This document shows, one piece after another, positions 23,591 through 35,300 of a DNA stretch of 64,000 bases. The notes beneath the pieces were generated by a model that was given only the letters and a program-made list of their open reading frames with translations, was not told the DNA's origin and searched no databases. Source of the stretch: Tridacna crocea (lineage: Eukaryota; Mollusca; Bivalvia; Cardiida; Cardiidae). Every line of letters begins with the position of its first letter. The stretch's first letter is position 1. Where the stretch lies: positions 5,561,001 to 5,625,000 of the forward strand of contig OX031063.1 of assembly GCA_943736015.1 (NCBI GenBank). Direction: 5' to 3'. Both the position numbers and the translations under genes were made by a program.

Positions 23591-24212
23591 TTGGGACAGT
23601 GTTTCTTTTACCTGAACGATACATTTATTACAAACTATGCCATGAAAAAAATGTGCCTCAGACATTTTTATTTAGAAAATCCAGTCTAACTGGAATTTTC
23701 TTTGACCAAAGTAAAAAGAAAAATAAAGGTCAAGAAATCTTAATCTCTAAAAATATTTGTAGAATATTGCTCACTTTTGTGAAATATGTAGTGAGATATA
23801 TCTATACCAGACAAAAAAAAGATGTTTTTTTTTTTCTATAAGCAGGTAAACATAAGGAGAAGCTCACAGACAACCATGAGCTTTACACAATTACATACTG
23901 CTTCTCTAATATTTCAAAATTTTTATTTCTTTCAGGTGCTTGCATAAAATTACAAGTTTGAACATTCTGGAGGCTAGATAAAGAAACAGTCAACCACCAG
24001 AGAGTTTGTGAAGTGAAAGGGATCATTGACTAATTAGCCACTAACTATACCATTAGTCGAATTGGACCTTCTTTTAGAACCCTAATCAAAACTGTATGAT
24101 AAAAAGAGCATTTGCTTGAATATACATTAAAAAGAACACACTGTAGTCCCTTTTCTCACAAATACTTTTGTTAGCTGTGTTGCAAATCACTCTTTACACA
24201 ATTATAGCTTAA

Positions 24213-24647
24213 CTCTTTACCATATGGAAAATTGTAGCCTTGTTCAAACTGAAACCAGTGGCAAACATCAAAATAAATTAAACTCGACAACTGAAATTTG
24301 TTTGGGGAAGGGCAGAGAACAGTGTAAGAAAAGGAGAAAATGCTGATTACCAGCAATTTCTTCTTTTCACACAATGTTTTCAAGAGCCATCTTCCTCAGG
24401 GTCTGGGATTTTGCTGAACCCATTACCACACAATCCCTACTTTTGACAACCCAGAGAAAGAAACCTTTAGAAAACATTGTGGGAAAAGGAGAAAATGCTG
24501 GTAACCAGCATTTTCTCCTTTTCCCACAATGTTTTCTACCCTTCACAAAACAGATTTGAAATTTTCATTCACTTTTATTTTGTTGTCTGCAAATGCTTTT
24601 GATTTGGACAAGTCTAAAATATTATTGTTTGGTAATGGGTTAAAGGG
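24213..24647. mobile_element. TTAA palindromic MITE interrupted by a second copy
   Basis: The outer element starts after TTAA at 24209 (CTCTTTACC), has a core GCTGATTACCAGC, and ends AGGG-TTAA at 24648. The inner element at 24419-24639 splits it near its right end. Confidence 0.8.
24419..24639. mobile_element. near-perfect TTAA palindromic MITE, nested
   Basis: Ends CCCATTACCACA and the mirror TTTGGTAATGGG followed by TTAA; the left target has become TGAA. The central palindrome from GAAAACATTGTGGG to its mirror is perfect across about 67 bases around GGTAACC. It is the best-preserved copy in the window. Confidence 0.93.
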
Positions 24648-25369
24648 TTAATAGACTTCAACCGCAGAATATTGTAAAAATGCTGCAAAAGCAGGAACAT
24701 GTAATGTAATTGTCAAAAGCAACTGCTCCTTTTCCAATGTTTATGCAAATAGAATCATTGCAGATTATTTCTCACATGTGCTAAAAGATCTAGTTTGTGA
24801 GGCATAGTAGCCCATTGTGAGTGGAAGCTCTGTATTTTACCTGTACAGTAATGAGTTAAACTGTAATAACTGGAAACGAATTGGTCTGCATAATTCTATG
24901 TATTATTTAAGAACAAAAAAATGCAATCTATGAAAGAAAAAGAAAGTTGGCTAATAGATTTTTATCTTAAACATGTCCTATTACTTTTTCAACCTTGCCC
25001 TTGCCTGTTTAACTCAAAGTCCCATGTTGGCACAACCCTGAAGGTATCTGAAAATATTATGTCCTGGTTCAAAAGTAATAGAAGGCACATAGACATGGAT
25101 GGTCAAAAAGACAAATTTACAATATTGCTATCATGTGATCTAAAACAGAAGGATTTGTCATAACCCAAATACAGTTTTACATGATCACAGAGCTCTACTC
25201 ATGTATCAAAAACAGAAAATAATCATGTGTGGTGCATTTAATTTTTGATCTGCAGACTTTCTCCATTTGGTTTTTGTCCAAAATTTTGTTGTTTGGGAAA
25301 GGGTTAAACAGTGCTTTTCCTTGTCAAACAATTTTTTCTACTGCAAGTTAATGGAGCCACATAATTATC

Positions 25370-25553
25370 CCTTTACCACACTATGATACTTTTAATGCCC
25401 CTGAAAGAGAATGCTAGTTACCAGTATTGTCTCCTTTTTCCACAATGTTTTGTACCCAATCAAAGAAAAATATTTTTTATGAGCCAAACTGAAACTGTCA
25501 TCTGCAAATGCTTTCAATTCAGACAAGTCTGAAATTTTGTAGAGTGGTAAAGG
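25370..25553. mobile_element. TTAA palindromic MITE, degraded
   Basis: Starts CCCTTTACCACAC and ends GTGGTAAAGGATTA. The left palindrome arm is largely deleted and CTAGTTACCAG remains. Confidence 0.7.
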
Positions 25554-26130
25554 ATTAGCTGTTAATGCTTTGGGTTTTGACCAGTCTAACATTTAGTTAT
25601 TTTGTAAAAGGTTAGTGCGGAGTTGGGTTTTTTTTTTTTTTCATTAGTAAATGAATTGTAAAGCAGCAGCTGTTTGAAGTACTATAAGATATCATACTGA
25701 ACTATACAAAATAATTCTTTTTAAATAATGAAAATATAAATCCCATGCAAATTGGTTTCATTTTGCAAAATGGAAGTTGTTTTCAGTTTGCAACGTGGAC
25801 ATTTTTTGGCAGTATCATGATTTGTAGCATTTTAGTGTTAGATCTACTAGATTCTAGTTCCAAGTCATCATAACATATGTATTTTTGTGATAGAGTAATT
25901 GAATTTTAAAAATTGCTGATAAAGTGTAGAATCTAAAAAGGTAATTTTGTTTTGCCTTTTCGCCCGTGTTTAGGCTTTGCCTATTTTCATATTAATTCAT
26001 AGCGCGGTAAAACTGCTGATTCATGACGTTACAATGACGTAAATTCGTGACGTATTCATGGTATTGAACATTTGCAGGTTTAGTGAGTCTTCAGCTCTCT
26101 CGTTGGATTTACTGTTTGATATTTTTATTA

Positions 26131-28110
26131 GCTCACATGAGCACAAAGTGGTCATGGTGAGCTTTTGTGATCGCCAAATGTCAGTCGTCCGTCGTGCGAC
26201 ATGCGTCGTGCGTTGTCCGTTATCCACAATTTCTTTAAACATCTTTTCCTCCTAAACCACAGGGCCAATCTTGATGAAACTTGGCAGGGATGTTCCTCGG
26301 GTGAAGCTCTACCAAAGTTGTTCAAGATATTGAATTCCAGGCATAACTCTGGTTGGCCCTGCCCCGGGGATCACAACTTTAAAACATAGGAACAAAGAAG
26401 GAAAACTTTAAAAATCTTCTTTTTTAAAAATAGAACGTGCAGAGCTTTGATATTTGGTGTGTAACATCGTCTAGTGGACCTCTACCAAAATCGTCCATAT
26501 AATGCCCCTGGAGTCAAAACTGGCCCTGCCCCAAGGGTCACAAGTTTGAAACATAGGAACAAAGAAGGAAAACTTTAAAATTCTTCTTCTCTGAGACTAG
26601 AAGGTGCAGAGCTTTGATATCTGGTGTGTAGCATCTCATAGTACTTAGACTTCTACCAAGTTTTTTTAATATGATGCCTCTTGGGTCAAAACTTGCCCCG
26701 CCCCGGGAGTCGCAAGTTTGATACATAGGAACAAAGAAGGAAAGCTTTAAAAATCTTCTTCTCTGAAACTAGATGGTGCAGAGCTTTGATATTTGGTATG
26801 TAACATTGCCTAGTGAACCTCTACCAAGATCGTACATATGATACCCCTGGGGTCAAAACTGGCCCCGCCCCGGGGGGTCACAATTTTGAAACATAGGAAC
26901 AAAGAAGGAAAACTTTAAAATTCTAAAACAAGAAGGAGTAGAGCTTTGATATTTTGTATGTAGCATCTGCTAGTTGAACTTTACCAAGTTTGGTCAAATT
27001 ATGTCCCCGAAGTCCAAACTGGCCCAGCCATGGGGGTCACAAGTTTGAAACATAGGAACAAAGAAGGAAAGCTTTAAAATATATTCTCTGAAACTGGAAG
27101 TCGTAGAGCTTTGATATATCATATGTATCATCTTCTAGTGGGCCTCTACCAAACATGATACGATGATCTTGAGTCCAAACTGGCCCTGCCCTGGTGGTTA
27201 CAAGTTTGAACCTGGGAACAATGAAGGAAAACTTTGAAATTCCTCTGTTCTGAAAAAAGACAGAAACTTCGTACATGTGTTCCTTATGGTAGTCTGCCAA
27301 TAACAATATTTTACCTTTTTTCATTAAATGTGATGTTATTGAAAAAGGGGGCTTGGTGTAAATTTTCACTATGGACCAATATCTCTTTCACTACAGGACA
27401 AAATGTAATTAACCTTCATCTTGTTAAGCGACAGACAATAGTTATTTGATTTTATTTCATGAAAGGACATGTTATCAAAAATGGGACTAGATCAAGTTGT
27501 ATATAATTTCGTTATGGACCAATTACAGTCAAATTGCTCATCCATCCACCTTGACGCATATATTCTAAAGTCCTATGCATTTATGAAACTTCAAACATGG
27601 TTTCCGTAGGATAGTCTTTTTGATACAATTTTCTTCTGTAAGATGTGTCACAGAAAAAGGGGTTACCTTTCATATACTGGACTTGTTGAGCCCCGATATA
27701 TCAGTCAAGAAATGTTGTGAGCTGTTAGTCTAGGGTTCCCAGTTTGCGTTGGCTTGATTACTGTCTCAGCCAACATTCTTTGACATTTGATCAAAGTTAC
27801 TGAGACAAGTCTCATTTGTGTCTTACCAATGAGCGAATGATGTTTTAATATGTCATTCGACCACCATTTTGACCAGGAAATTAATGCCTGGCCTTCCAAG
27901 TTAATTGAATCCCTTACCATACAATCCTGACTTTCAATGACCCTGAATAAGAAAGGTTGTGAAAGCATTTTCGAAAAAGAAGAAAATGCTTTTTTGCACA
28001 GTTACATAACCTGTCAGAATTATTCGGCCTTGAACTTTGATATTTGGTATCTATCTTCATTGTAGACCTTTACTGCTTAGTACTCAGGTGAGCGATATGG
28101 GACCATCATG
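26131..28110. mobile_element. 2-kb nonautonomous element with six internal tandem units
   Basis: It starts AGCTCACATGAGCACAAAG and ends ...GTACTCAGGTGAGCGATATGG, inverted related termini. Inside, units of about 160-170 bp recur six times, each with AACATAGGAACAAAGAAGG (near 26380, 26550, 26720, 26890, 27050, 27210). It interrupts an inverted-arm copy that is whole at 28667-29021. Repeats with these ends are, to my knowledge, common in bivalve DNA. A degraded MITE left end lies at 27911. Confidence 0.75.
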
Positions 28111-28111
28111 G

Positions 28112-28340
28112 TCCTCCTGTCAATATTTAGAGAAAATAAATTCCGCTAGCAAGTTGAACTTCGGACTCGATAAAGAAGAGCATTATGAAATCTCGTATAC
28201 ATGTTTATTTACATTACTTTGACTGTAAAAGTAGTCCCGGCACTGCTGAATTTTGTTTTTCGTGATGCTATGAAAAAAAAAAATCAGAAAATCAGAATAC
28301 GTCAATGTTCAGGAACACTACTAATATTGATTATCTATAG
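28112..28340 (+). repeat. second part of the interrupted arm copy
   Basis: AATAAATTCCGCTAGCAAG through GTCCCGGCACTGCTG continues the arm sequence broken off at about 26130 (CTCTCGTTGGATTTACTG). It is a direct repeat of 28790-29010. Confidence 0.8.
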
Positions 28341-28359
28341 TAGAATGAAGATAATTTAT

Positions 28360-28455
28360 TTGTTTTCATGGAGGTATGAATAAAAAAACTTATCACACTA
28401 ATCAAAAGTGTGATTGGGTTTTTTTTTTCCATACCTCCAAGAAAACAGAAAAAAA
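28360..28455. repeat. inverted repeat around GGAGGTATG
   Basis: TTTTCATGGAGGTATGAA pairs with TTCCATACCTCCAAGAAAA. A related pair lies at 29040-29135. Confidence 0.7.
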
Positions 28456-28666
28456 AAACTTTTCATTCCTTACAATTCAATAACAACAAATATTCTAACA
28501 GCTTTTTTTTTTTTTTTTTATCGAAAATCTAACATTGCGTATTTATATAATGTCCATTTCATTCGTAACTCATAGCGGGGTAAAAATGCTGGTTCATGAC
28601 GTAACAAACTTAATTCATTGACGTCATCATAGTATTGAACATTTGCAGGTTAGGTAGCTTTATTAT

Positions 28667-29021
28667 TAGAAGTTCAATACGCTAGATCTAGAACAAAGTT
28701 GAAAATAAGATCGCTAGAACCCAGCATAGTGACAATGAGTTTTCAGCTCTCTCGTTGAATTTACTGTTGGATATCTTTTTCAATGTTTATAGAAAATAAA
28801 TTAAGCAAGCAATTTGAACTTCAGACAAGTTAAAGATAAAAAAGAAGACCATTATGAAATCTTGTATATATGTTTGTTTACATTACTTTGACTGCAAAAG
28901 CAGTCCCGGCACTACTGATTTTTTTCTTCTTTCTTTTTTTATGGAGCTATGAAAAAAAAAAAAATCAGCCAATCAGACCTCGCCAATGTTCATGAAAACA
29001 ACTGATATTGAATTATTAACG
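28667..29021 (+). repeat. right inverted arm of the 15-kb composite block
   Basis: Uninterrupted arm, reverse complement of 13948-14297, including CTCTCGTTGAATTTACTG, GTCCCGGCACTACTG and ATGTTCATGAAAACAACT. Confidence 0.85.
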
Positions 29022-29139
29022 GTTGAAGAGATTTTTTTTTTTTTTTTTCATGGAGGTATGAAAAGAAACCTAACTGCAAAGCAGTTTCATACAATGTGAT
29101 TGATTATTTTTTTTCCATAACTCCATGAAAACAAGATAA

Positions 29140-32100
29140 TTCACTTTATTCCTTAAATGTAAAATGTGTAATTAAAACAAGGTACATTTGAAGACGGTTT
29201 AAGAAGGGTAAAGCGCTATTCTATAAAGTTTGACAATATTGACATAAACTACACAATCTCTAACCCTACAATCTGAACGATGCCCACTTGTAAGGTCATA
29301 GACTACAAAATGTCATCGATATGTACAAGATGTCTCATTATATGTACATGTAAGTTATTTCAGTGACCGAAGCAAACTAGAATCGTCTTTACTTTAAACA
29401 AAGCCTGTAAACAAAGTCTCTTCGTATTTTCGCGAGTGTGGTAATTTTCAATTAGTTATGTACAGGTTCGTCCAACCGGCAAGAAAGTGAAAATTCAAGG
29501 CAGGTTCATATGAAAGTTAGCTTCAGAAAGTTGCCAAACTATAAAATTGATTTTCTCTATTTGCTTTCTTTTTTAAATGAAGATCAAGAAACGTTTTCTA
29601 TTTGAGGCATAACCCATTGTGGTGAGTTAACAACATGGCCGTGAACGACAGTAATATCCATCGCATCGAATCGGGTCGAACAAAAAACGGTTTTGGCCGG
29701 GCCGAAGCGGATTCGACAAACAACCATATTAAGATTTCTTTCCTTTCCATCTTGTACGTATCAACAAGTTTTATCTTTGTTCCATATTCGATGGTTCATC
29801 AGTATTTCAGTACTTTTATTTTTCTCTATTGCAATCTTCAACAATTTGACCTTGAGCTTTCAATATTTCAAATGAAAATAATGTTGTTGCCTTTTTGTAT
29901 GTTTTTGCAAGTATTGTTTTGATTACACTGGAAGCTCCCTGTTCGTTGTGTCATACCTACCCCAGGCAAACTATACGACAGAACTCTTTTCACCCGACAC
30001 AATAAAGCATTTGCTATTTCTAGATTCAACAGAATGTGGATTTTTTTCTATATAACATTACAATTATATCTGAATACTTTTGAACTGAATATTACCACAG
30101 TATTTTCTACCCTCTAGTCTTTTGACTTAGGTTACAAAAGTTCAATGCAGATTAAAACTTACATCTTTAACGGGTATATGATCACCAGGTTTGATACTTG
30201 GATGAAAAAAGTCGCTCCTTAAGAATAGTTTTACCTATTCAGCTTAAAACCTCAAATACCAGTAGAAATATCGTTTTAAGATAAGTCCACAATACTTAGA
30301 AGTACTCTAATAACTTCCAGCCTTCAATGATCTTGAAACCAAAAGAGTATTCGTGTTGAGCTATATATTTTAATTAACACATCTATCCGTTTGGTAGCTA
30401 TCTAACGTTTTGTGCCTATAGTGACTAGAATAAATTTTACGAACAAGACCTTTTTAGTTTTTTTTTTTGAAAAGTGCCTCGTACCAGATTGATATCCTTA
30501 ACCTGAGAAATACTCATTTTCTCCTTCTTATACATGATTTTAGAAACATGACAAGTTATTTTTTATCAAATTCCGATAAGTTAAATCCATATAAAATATC
30601 TGTCAATGAGCATAATTTGTATCATTTAAAGAGAGGTGATTGTCTCTCATATTTAATGAACAAACCATTCTTTTCATCAAGCTGCAAAAAATAAGAAAAA
30701 TATTAAAACTGCCAAGGATATGAATGTAATTTTCTAAGAAACCAAAAAAAGTAAAATACCTGCGCAAGTGAAAATCTGTAATACAGCAGCCAAGAAAACC
30801 AACTTTAACGTACACAAGACCATTGCTCCCTCACACAGGACAAGCTCCGACTAAGATATAAAAATTCAATAGCGGTAACTTCAAAAATAGTCTAAATATA
30901 ACTTTCCTTGAGTAAGGTTTGTCGCCAATAGCATGCGATAGTACTAACAAAAACAAATGTCAATTTACACAGCGGTATCAGAAGATTTCGATTCAACTTA
31001 ACTTTTACTGAAACCCTCAGTTCACGTATTATAAATTATGCATGTGTGTCATAGTAATGCGATACAGATCTCTTGTTTACAAAGAATGTAAACCAAGTTA
31101 TCTTAAGAGAAGTTTGACTGTCCTCTTATCTTTTTTTCTGCAAGGTTAACAGTTTTGAATGTCAAGTTGAAATAATTTATGATAAAACCGTTTGGGTTTT
31201 ACATCCACCAAGTATTGTGTTTATATTCAAACTGCATGGGAACAGAGAAATGTTATCTCAACGTTCGTTTCTTATCTAATTGGAGATATGGAACAAAAAA
31301 AGGGTATCATTTTTTTTTATTTATTTTTTTATTCGTGTACAACTGAAACCAAACCTCTGCAGCCTCTACAGTGATATTGACCCTTATAATGGTCTACGTT
31401 TAATCGATAAAATGAAAGAATAGTATGCATGTTAAAAGATATTACAACCTTTAAATCATTCAGTGGTAATGTGAAGTAAAGAGATGCAGACTGCAATCGT
31501 CTCAAAGAGCTAAAGATAATAGAAAACAATGTAAAACACAGACGTAAACAAGCGTGCAGGCAGAGGAGCGAGTGTCAAAAATACTCGTTCAAGCAAGGAA
31601 CTTTCGAACAACAAAAACCAGCGCGGATGTTGAGAAGGTCCCCAGGCTCCATTCGAGTGTGGAAGCATGATGTTTTAATATTGAAGACTTATACGATGAT
31701 CAATTCATGGACGTAAACGAATCTTGCTTCAACGATTGAATGAAGAATAAGTCCAGGAGGTCAATCAAATTTGCTCCCTCGAAATTTGAAGTTTGAAGAA
31801 AAAAAAAACTTTTTTCTTTTCATGTTGAAAAGTCCACTAGCATAAGTCAGAGGAAATGACGAAAGGAGATAAGTGCTCCCAACAGCCAGCTGTTGATTTG
31901 TAATATCTTCTTACTAGAATTCTTTTTCTTACAAAAGTTATTTGATAGTGCACTGTTTCTTTTAAGTAATCTGTCCCTGTTAAATACTTCCAATCGGCCA
32001 AGGAACTTCTACGACGGATTGAATATTGTGGAGTTGGCTGTCTTCTTTTAAAATGTAACACAGTTTAAGTTTTACTTTTAATAAAATTATCAAATAGTAT

Positions 32101-32185
32101 AAAAGAAGTCAGATTCGGATGCGAGTCTAAAAATTGGAACAGTCTTGGTGTTAAGGGTGACATAGAACGAGTAGAATCGTGTACA
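29140..32185. other. upstream region of the VWDE-like gene, no gene seen
   Basis: AT-rich, with only short frames. A frame at 29635 (MAVNDSNIHRIESGRTKNGF..) begins with protein-like, GC-richer codons for about 30 residues and then becomes low-complexity hydrophobic. I do not call it. Confidence 0.4.
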
Positions 32186-32189
32186 GGCC

Positions 32190-32293
32190 GCGATCATTGG
32201 CCGCGATTGGTTGTAAATGCATATTGAACGCTAATTTATGATTGGTGTACCTAAATGTGCCTATATAAAGTTGCACAGCCTTTGATTCCATTA
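32190..32293 (+). promoter_or_regulatory. core promoter of the VWDE-like gene
   Basis: TATATAAAG lies at 32262-32270. Inverted CCAAT motifs (ATTGG) occur at about 32196, 32210 and 32241. A start site about 25-30 bases after the TATA box would leave a 5' leader of about 55 bases before the ATG at 32348. Confidence 0.55.
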
Positions 32294-32347
32294 CATTATG
32301 TATGAGACCTTGCATTCAATAGTTATTTTTGTAACACCTTGAAAACT

Positions 32348-32393
32348 ATGCTGGTATTTTACTTAATAGTTGCAGGCTTGTTGGTTGCCAAAG
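32348..32393 (+). CDS. VWDE-like: VWDE-like exon 1: signal peptide
   Basis: The ATG opens MLVFYLIVAGLLVAK, a hydrophobic run typical of a secretory signal, and the exon ends in phase 1 at AAAG|gtttga. The donor is weaker than most in this gene. The phase fits exon 2 and a TATA box lies 78 bases upstream. Placement is inferred; no transcript supports it here. Confidence 0.65.
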
Positions 32394-35300
32394 GTTTGAA
32401 TCTACTAACTTCATAATAACTCTAATTTTTATATACATAACATAACGATCCCTGATGGGTTTATAATTCTGCCAGCAAAAATACACTAGATTTGGCTGTA
32501 ACTGGTTTTATAATTATTGCTTTGTTAATTTCAGGAACTCAGTCATATTGCAAAACTAGGATCTTTTGCCTATATTATCAAAATAATTATTATTAATGTT
32601 GTTTATTTATTTATTTATTTTTATTTATTTATCAAATTACTTATTCATCTATTCATGTATTTATGTATCTATTTATTTATCTTATTTTTCAGATAATTAA
32701 ATCTGACTTTGGTAACTTAAAATGATTTAAGAACGGTCTATGGAACCAAGACTTCAGGGTTTAGAAACCGTTTACGATTATACTTTAGGGCGCGATTACA
32801 TAGTTAACATCTGTTTTAAATTATATGTAATATGCAGTTAGATAAGCTGTTTGGAAAAGAATCAAAGCGGTATCAATATGTAACTATTAGCACTAATAGC
32901 ATAATCTTTCCTGTTGAAGTTGTATTATAGATTTTATTGTTAAATGTTCGCGGTAATTTTCAGTGCTCATATTTCTGCACATAGTTTTTTTTTAACGCTG
33001 TCGTTGATCTTAGCAACAAAATAGCTGGATTCTATTGGGAAGGTCAACACATCAAGGAAATAAAAGAGGCTGAAGCACATTGACATTTTTAAAAAAGTCT
33101 TTCAACCTCAGACAAAATTGAGAAATTATGGAGTTGCCTACATGCACTATTTTGGATACGATTGTTTGCGGTACTTTGGAAACATCTAGTTCCTGAAGAG
33201 TAGATGGCTGATGGAATGAGTCTTTGTTTTTAGTTTTGAATATCTTGATGCATTATGAGTCATGATCGTAATTAGAATTTCCATAGTTCCGAAACTGTAA
33301 GGTGAAAGTTCCTAATTTTTCCACAGAAAGTGACTCTAAGGTTGAATGGAAATTTAATTACATAATTCTTAAATCTTGTCAAAAACAATATTTTTTCATA
33401 TGTGTAGTCGGCCGATTTTACTTCATTATTAGACAAAGTATGATTTAGTTATTTAGATTTGACTGCTGTTATTGTTACGTACATGTTGTTATACATTTAG
33501 CATTAGCTCACTTTTGAAATAGACTTTAATTATGTGTCGAAGCTGATAAAACAGTTTATTTTGCATTATTTAAGTCAACATTGTCAATAGGTGCAATAAA
33601 TTTTCTTCCTTAAAATCTGTTCCCCTTACATTGCAAGTTTCAAATATTAATCTAAGTAAATAATTAATCATGTTTTGTATTGCTTCTTTCATCCTTTTGT
33701 ACATTATTTTCAAAATAAAGAGGTTTGAGAAAAATTTGATATCAAGTGCAAATATATATTGCAATCGTCTTTAATTGCATGCAAAACTTATTGAGATTGG
33801 AAGCCAAAACCATTGGCGCATTTTAAAGTATTGATCTATTGATCTATTGATCTATTTCATTCCTTAGGCTGCAGCTTACTTGCTACTTCGTATTATGTAA
33901 CAGATATATCAACGGAAAAAAAACATACAAATAGCTATCCGATGCAGCATGGAATAAAATTGCATATTAGTTGATAAATAAAGATTCATACTAATCTAAT
34001 ATTTTGGGGTATTTCTAATCGACAAGACTTTTATTTGATGTCTATCTTGAAATCATTTGTTGATACTTTTGTTAGTATCTTGAAAATGGAGGTAATTATT
34101 ATCTCCCTTTTAAATTATAATATGGTGGTCTTAAATTCATAAATGATAATTCTGAGAGGGAAAAAAAGATGGAAAAAGTGGCTCAGTTTAAGTAGTACAC
34201 TATTACTTATTTTTAATCATAGCAAATTTTGTTGGATAAAATTATACTGGAAATAGTTGTCTTCCATTAGGAGGGTACTACCTTAATCTCTTTATGCTGT
34301 CTGTGTAAGTTACAGCCCCTCTAACTCACTAGTTATTTTTTAGCGAATACAATCCATTGTGCTTATATTTGATTTTTCTTTTAATTCGATTCCGGATACA
34401 TAAAGCCCAGTTTTGTGAAATTTTGCTATGCAATATGAAAGAATATAATCTTGATTTAATGATGTGATAAGACAAACATACTTCTATAAACTAATGACAA
34501 AGCAAGACGTATTTAGTGCAAAATATGTCTACTAAATTGAGCAATTCTACACTTGAAACTATTATTCATCGTTTGTACGGTCATACTGAATGATATTTTT
34601 TTTCTCTATCACATGTTCCCAAAGGGTCTATTGATGTATGCACCGATGGAGGACACATGACGATACCGAACATCGGGTTTCGTTTCATAAATTACCGGAT
34701 TGACCCGATGGATACGCTATTTCACGATTACCATCTTACTGAAGGATGGTACTACGTAGGTAATGTAAAGATGCCGGAACACCCGCCAGATGATATTTTC
34801 ACTTGTGGCACCAAGTTCCCTGTTTGGTTAAATGGTAAGATAAATATAGATATGTAGACCAGACGTACACTAATATCCTAACGTTTTATTAATTATCAGA
34901 TGATAATTACAACGAATTTTAATGCGCGTGTTCAATTTCTCTTTAGTGTGACATACAGAAAGAAGTGTTTATTTTATTACACTAGTTCACCATAGAAAGT
35001 CTGTGACTCGCTCCAATACTTAATGATACTCTGATATAGCACCGAAAATTGTCTTCCCATAAATCTCACAATATAAGATACAGTATATTTAAATGAGAAA
35101 AAAAAATTACTTAAAGGTGGGTATTTAGAATTTTTACATCTCACCAAATTAAAAAATATATAAAAATATATATATCACTGAAATTCATAAGAACAAATAA
35201 GAACAAATCATCAATAATTAATATTCATAAAATAATAAAAAAAAATTTTTTTTGATGGTATTCCCTTAAAAGGCTACGTAGCCTCTTAAGCTATTTTTAG

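Larger units (their letters stand above)
20380..25997. repeat. tandem unit, copy 2 (about 5.6 kb)
   Basis: Direct repeat of 14298-20379. Relative to copy 1 it gained MITE insertions (21612, 24419) and lacks the 17765-18965 segment, but keeps about 190 bp near 20870-21060 that copy 1 lost. On the - strand, both heads still read VTAP[RK]K..[RK]YSLYVFATSR, an eroded frame that may be a fragment of a transposon or host gene. Confidence 0.85.
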
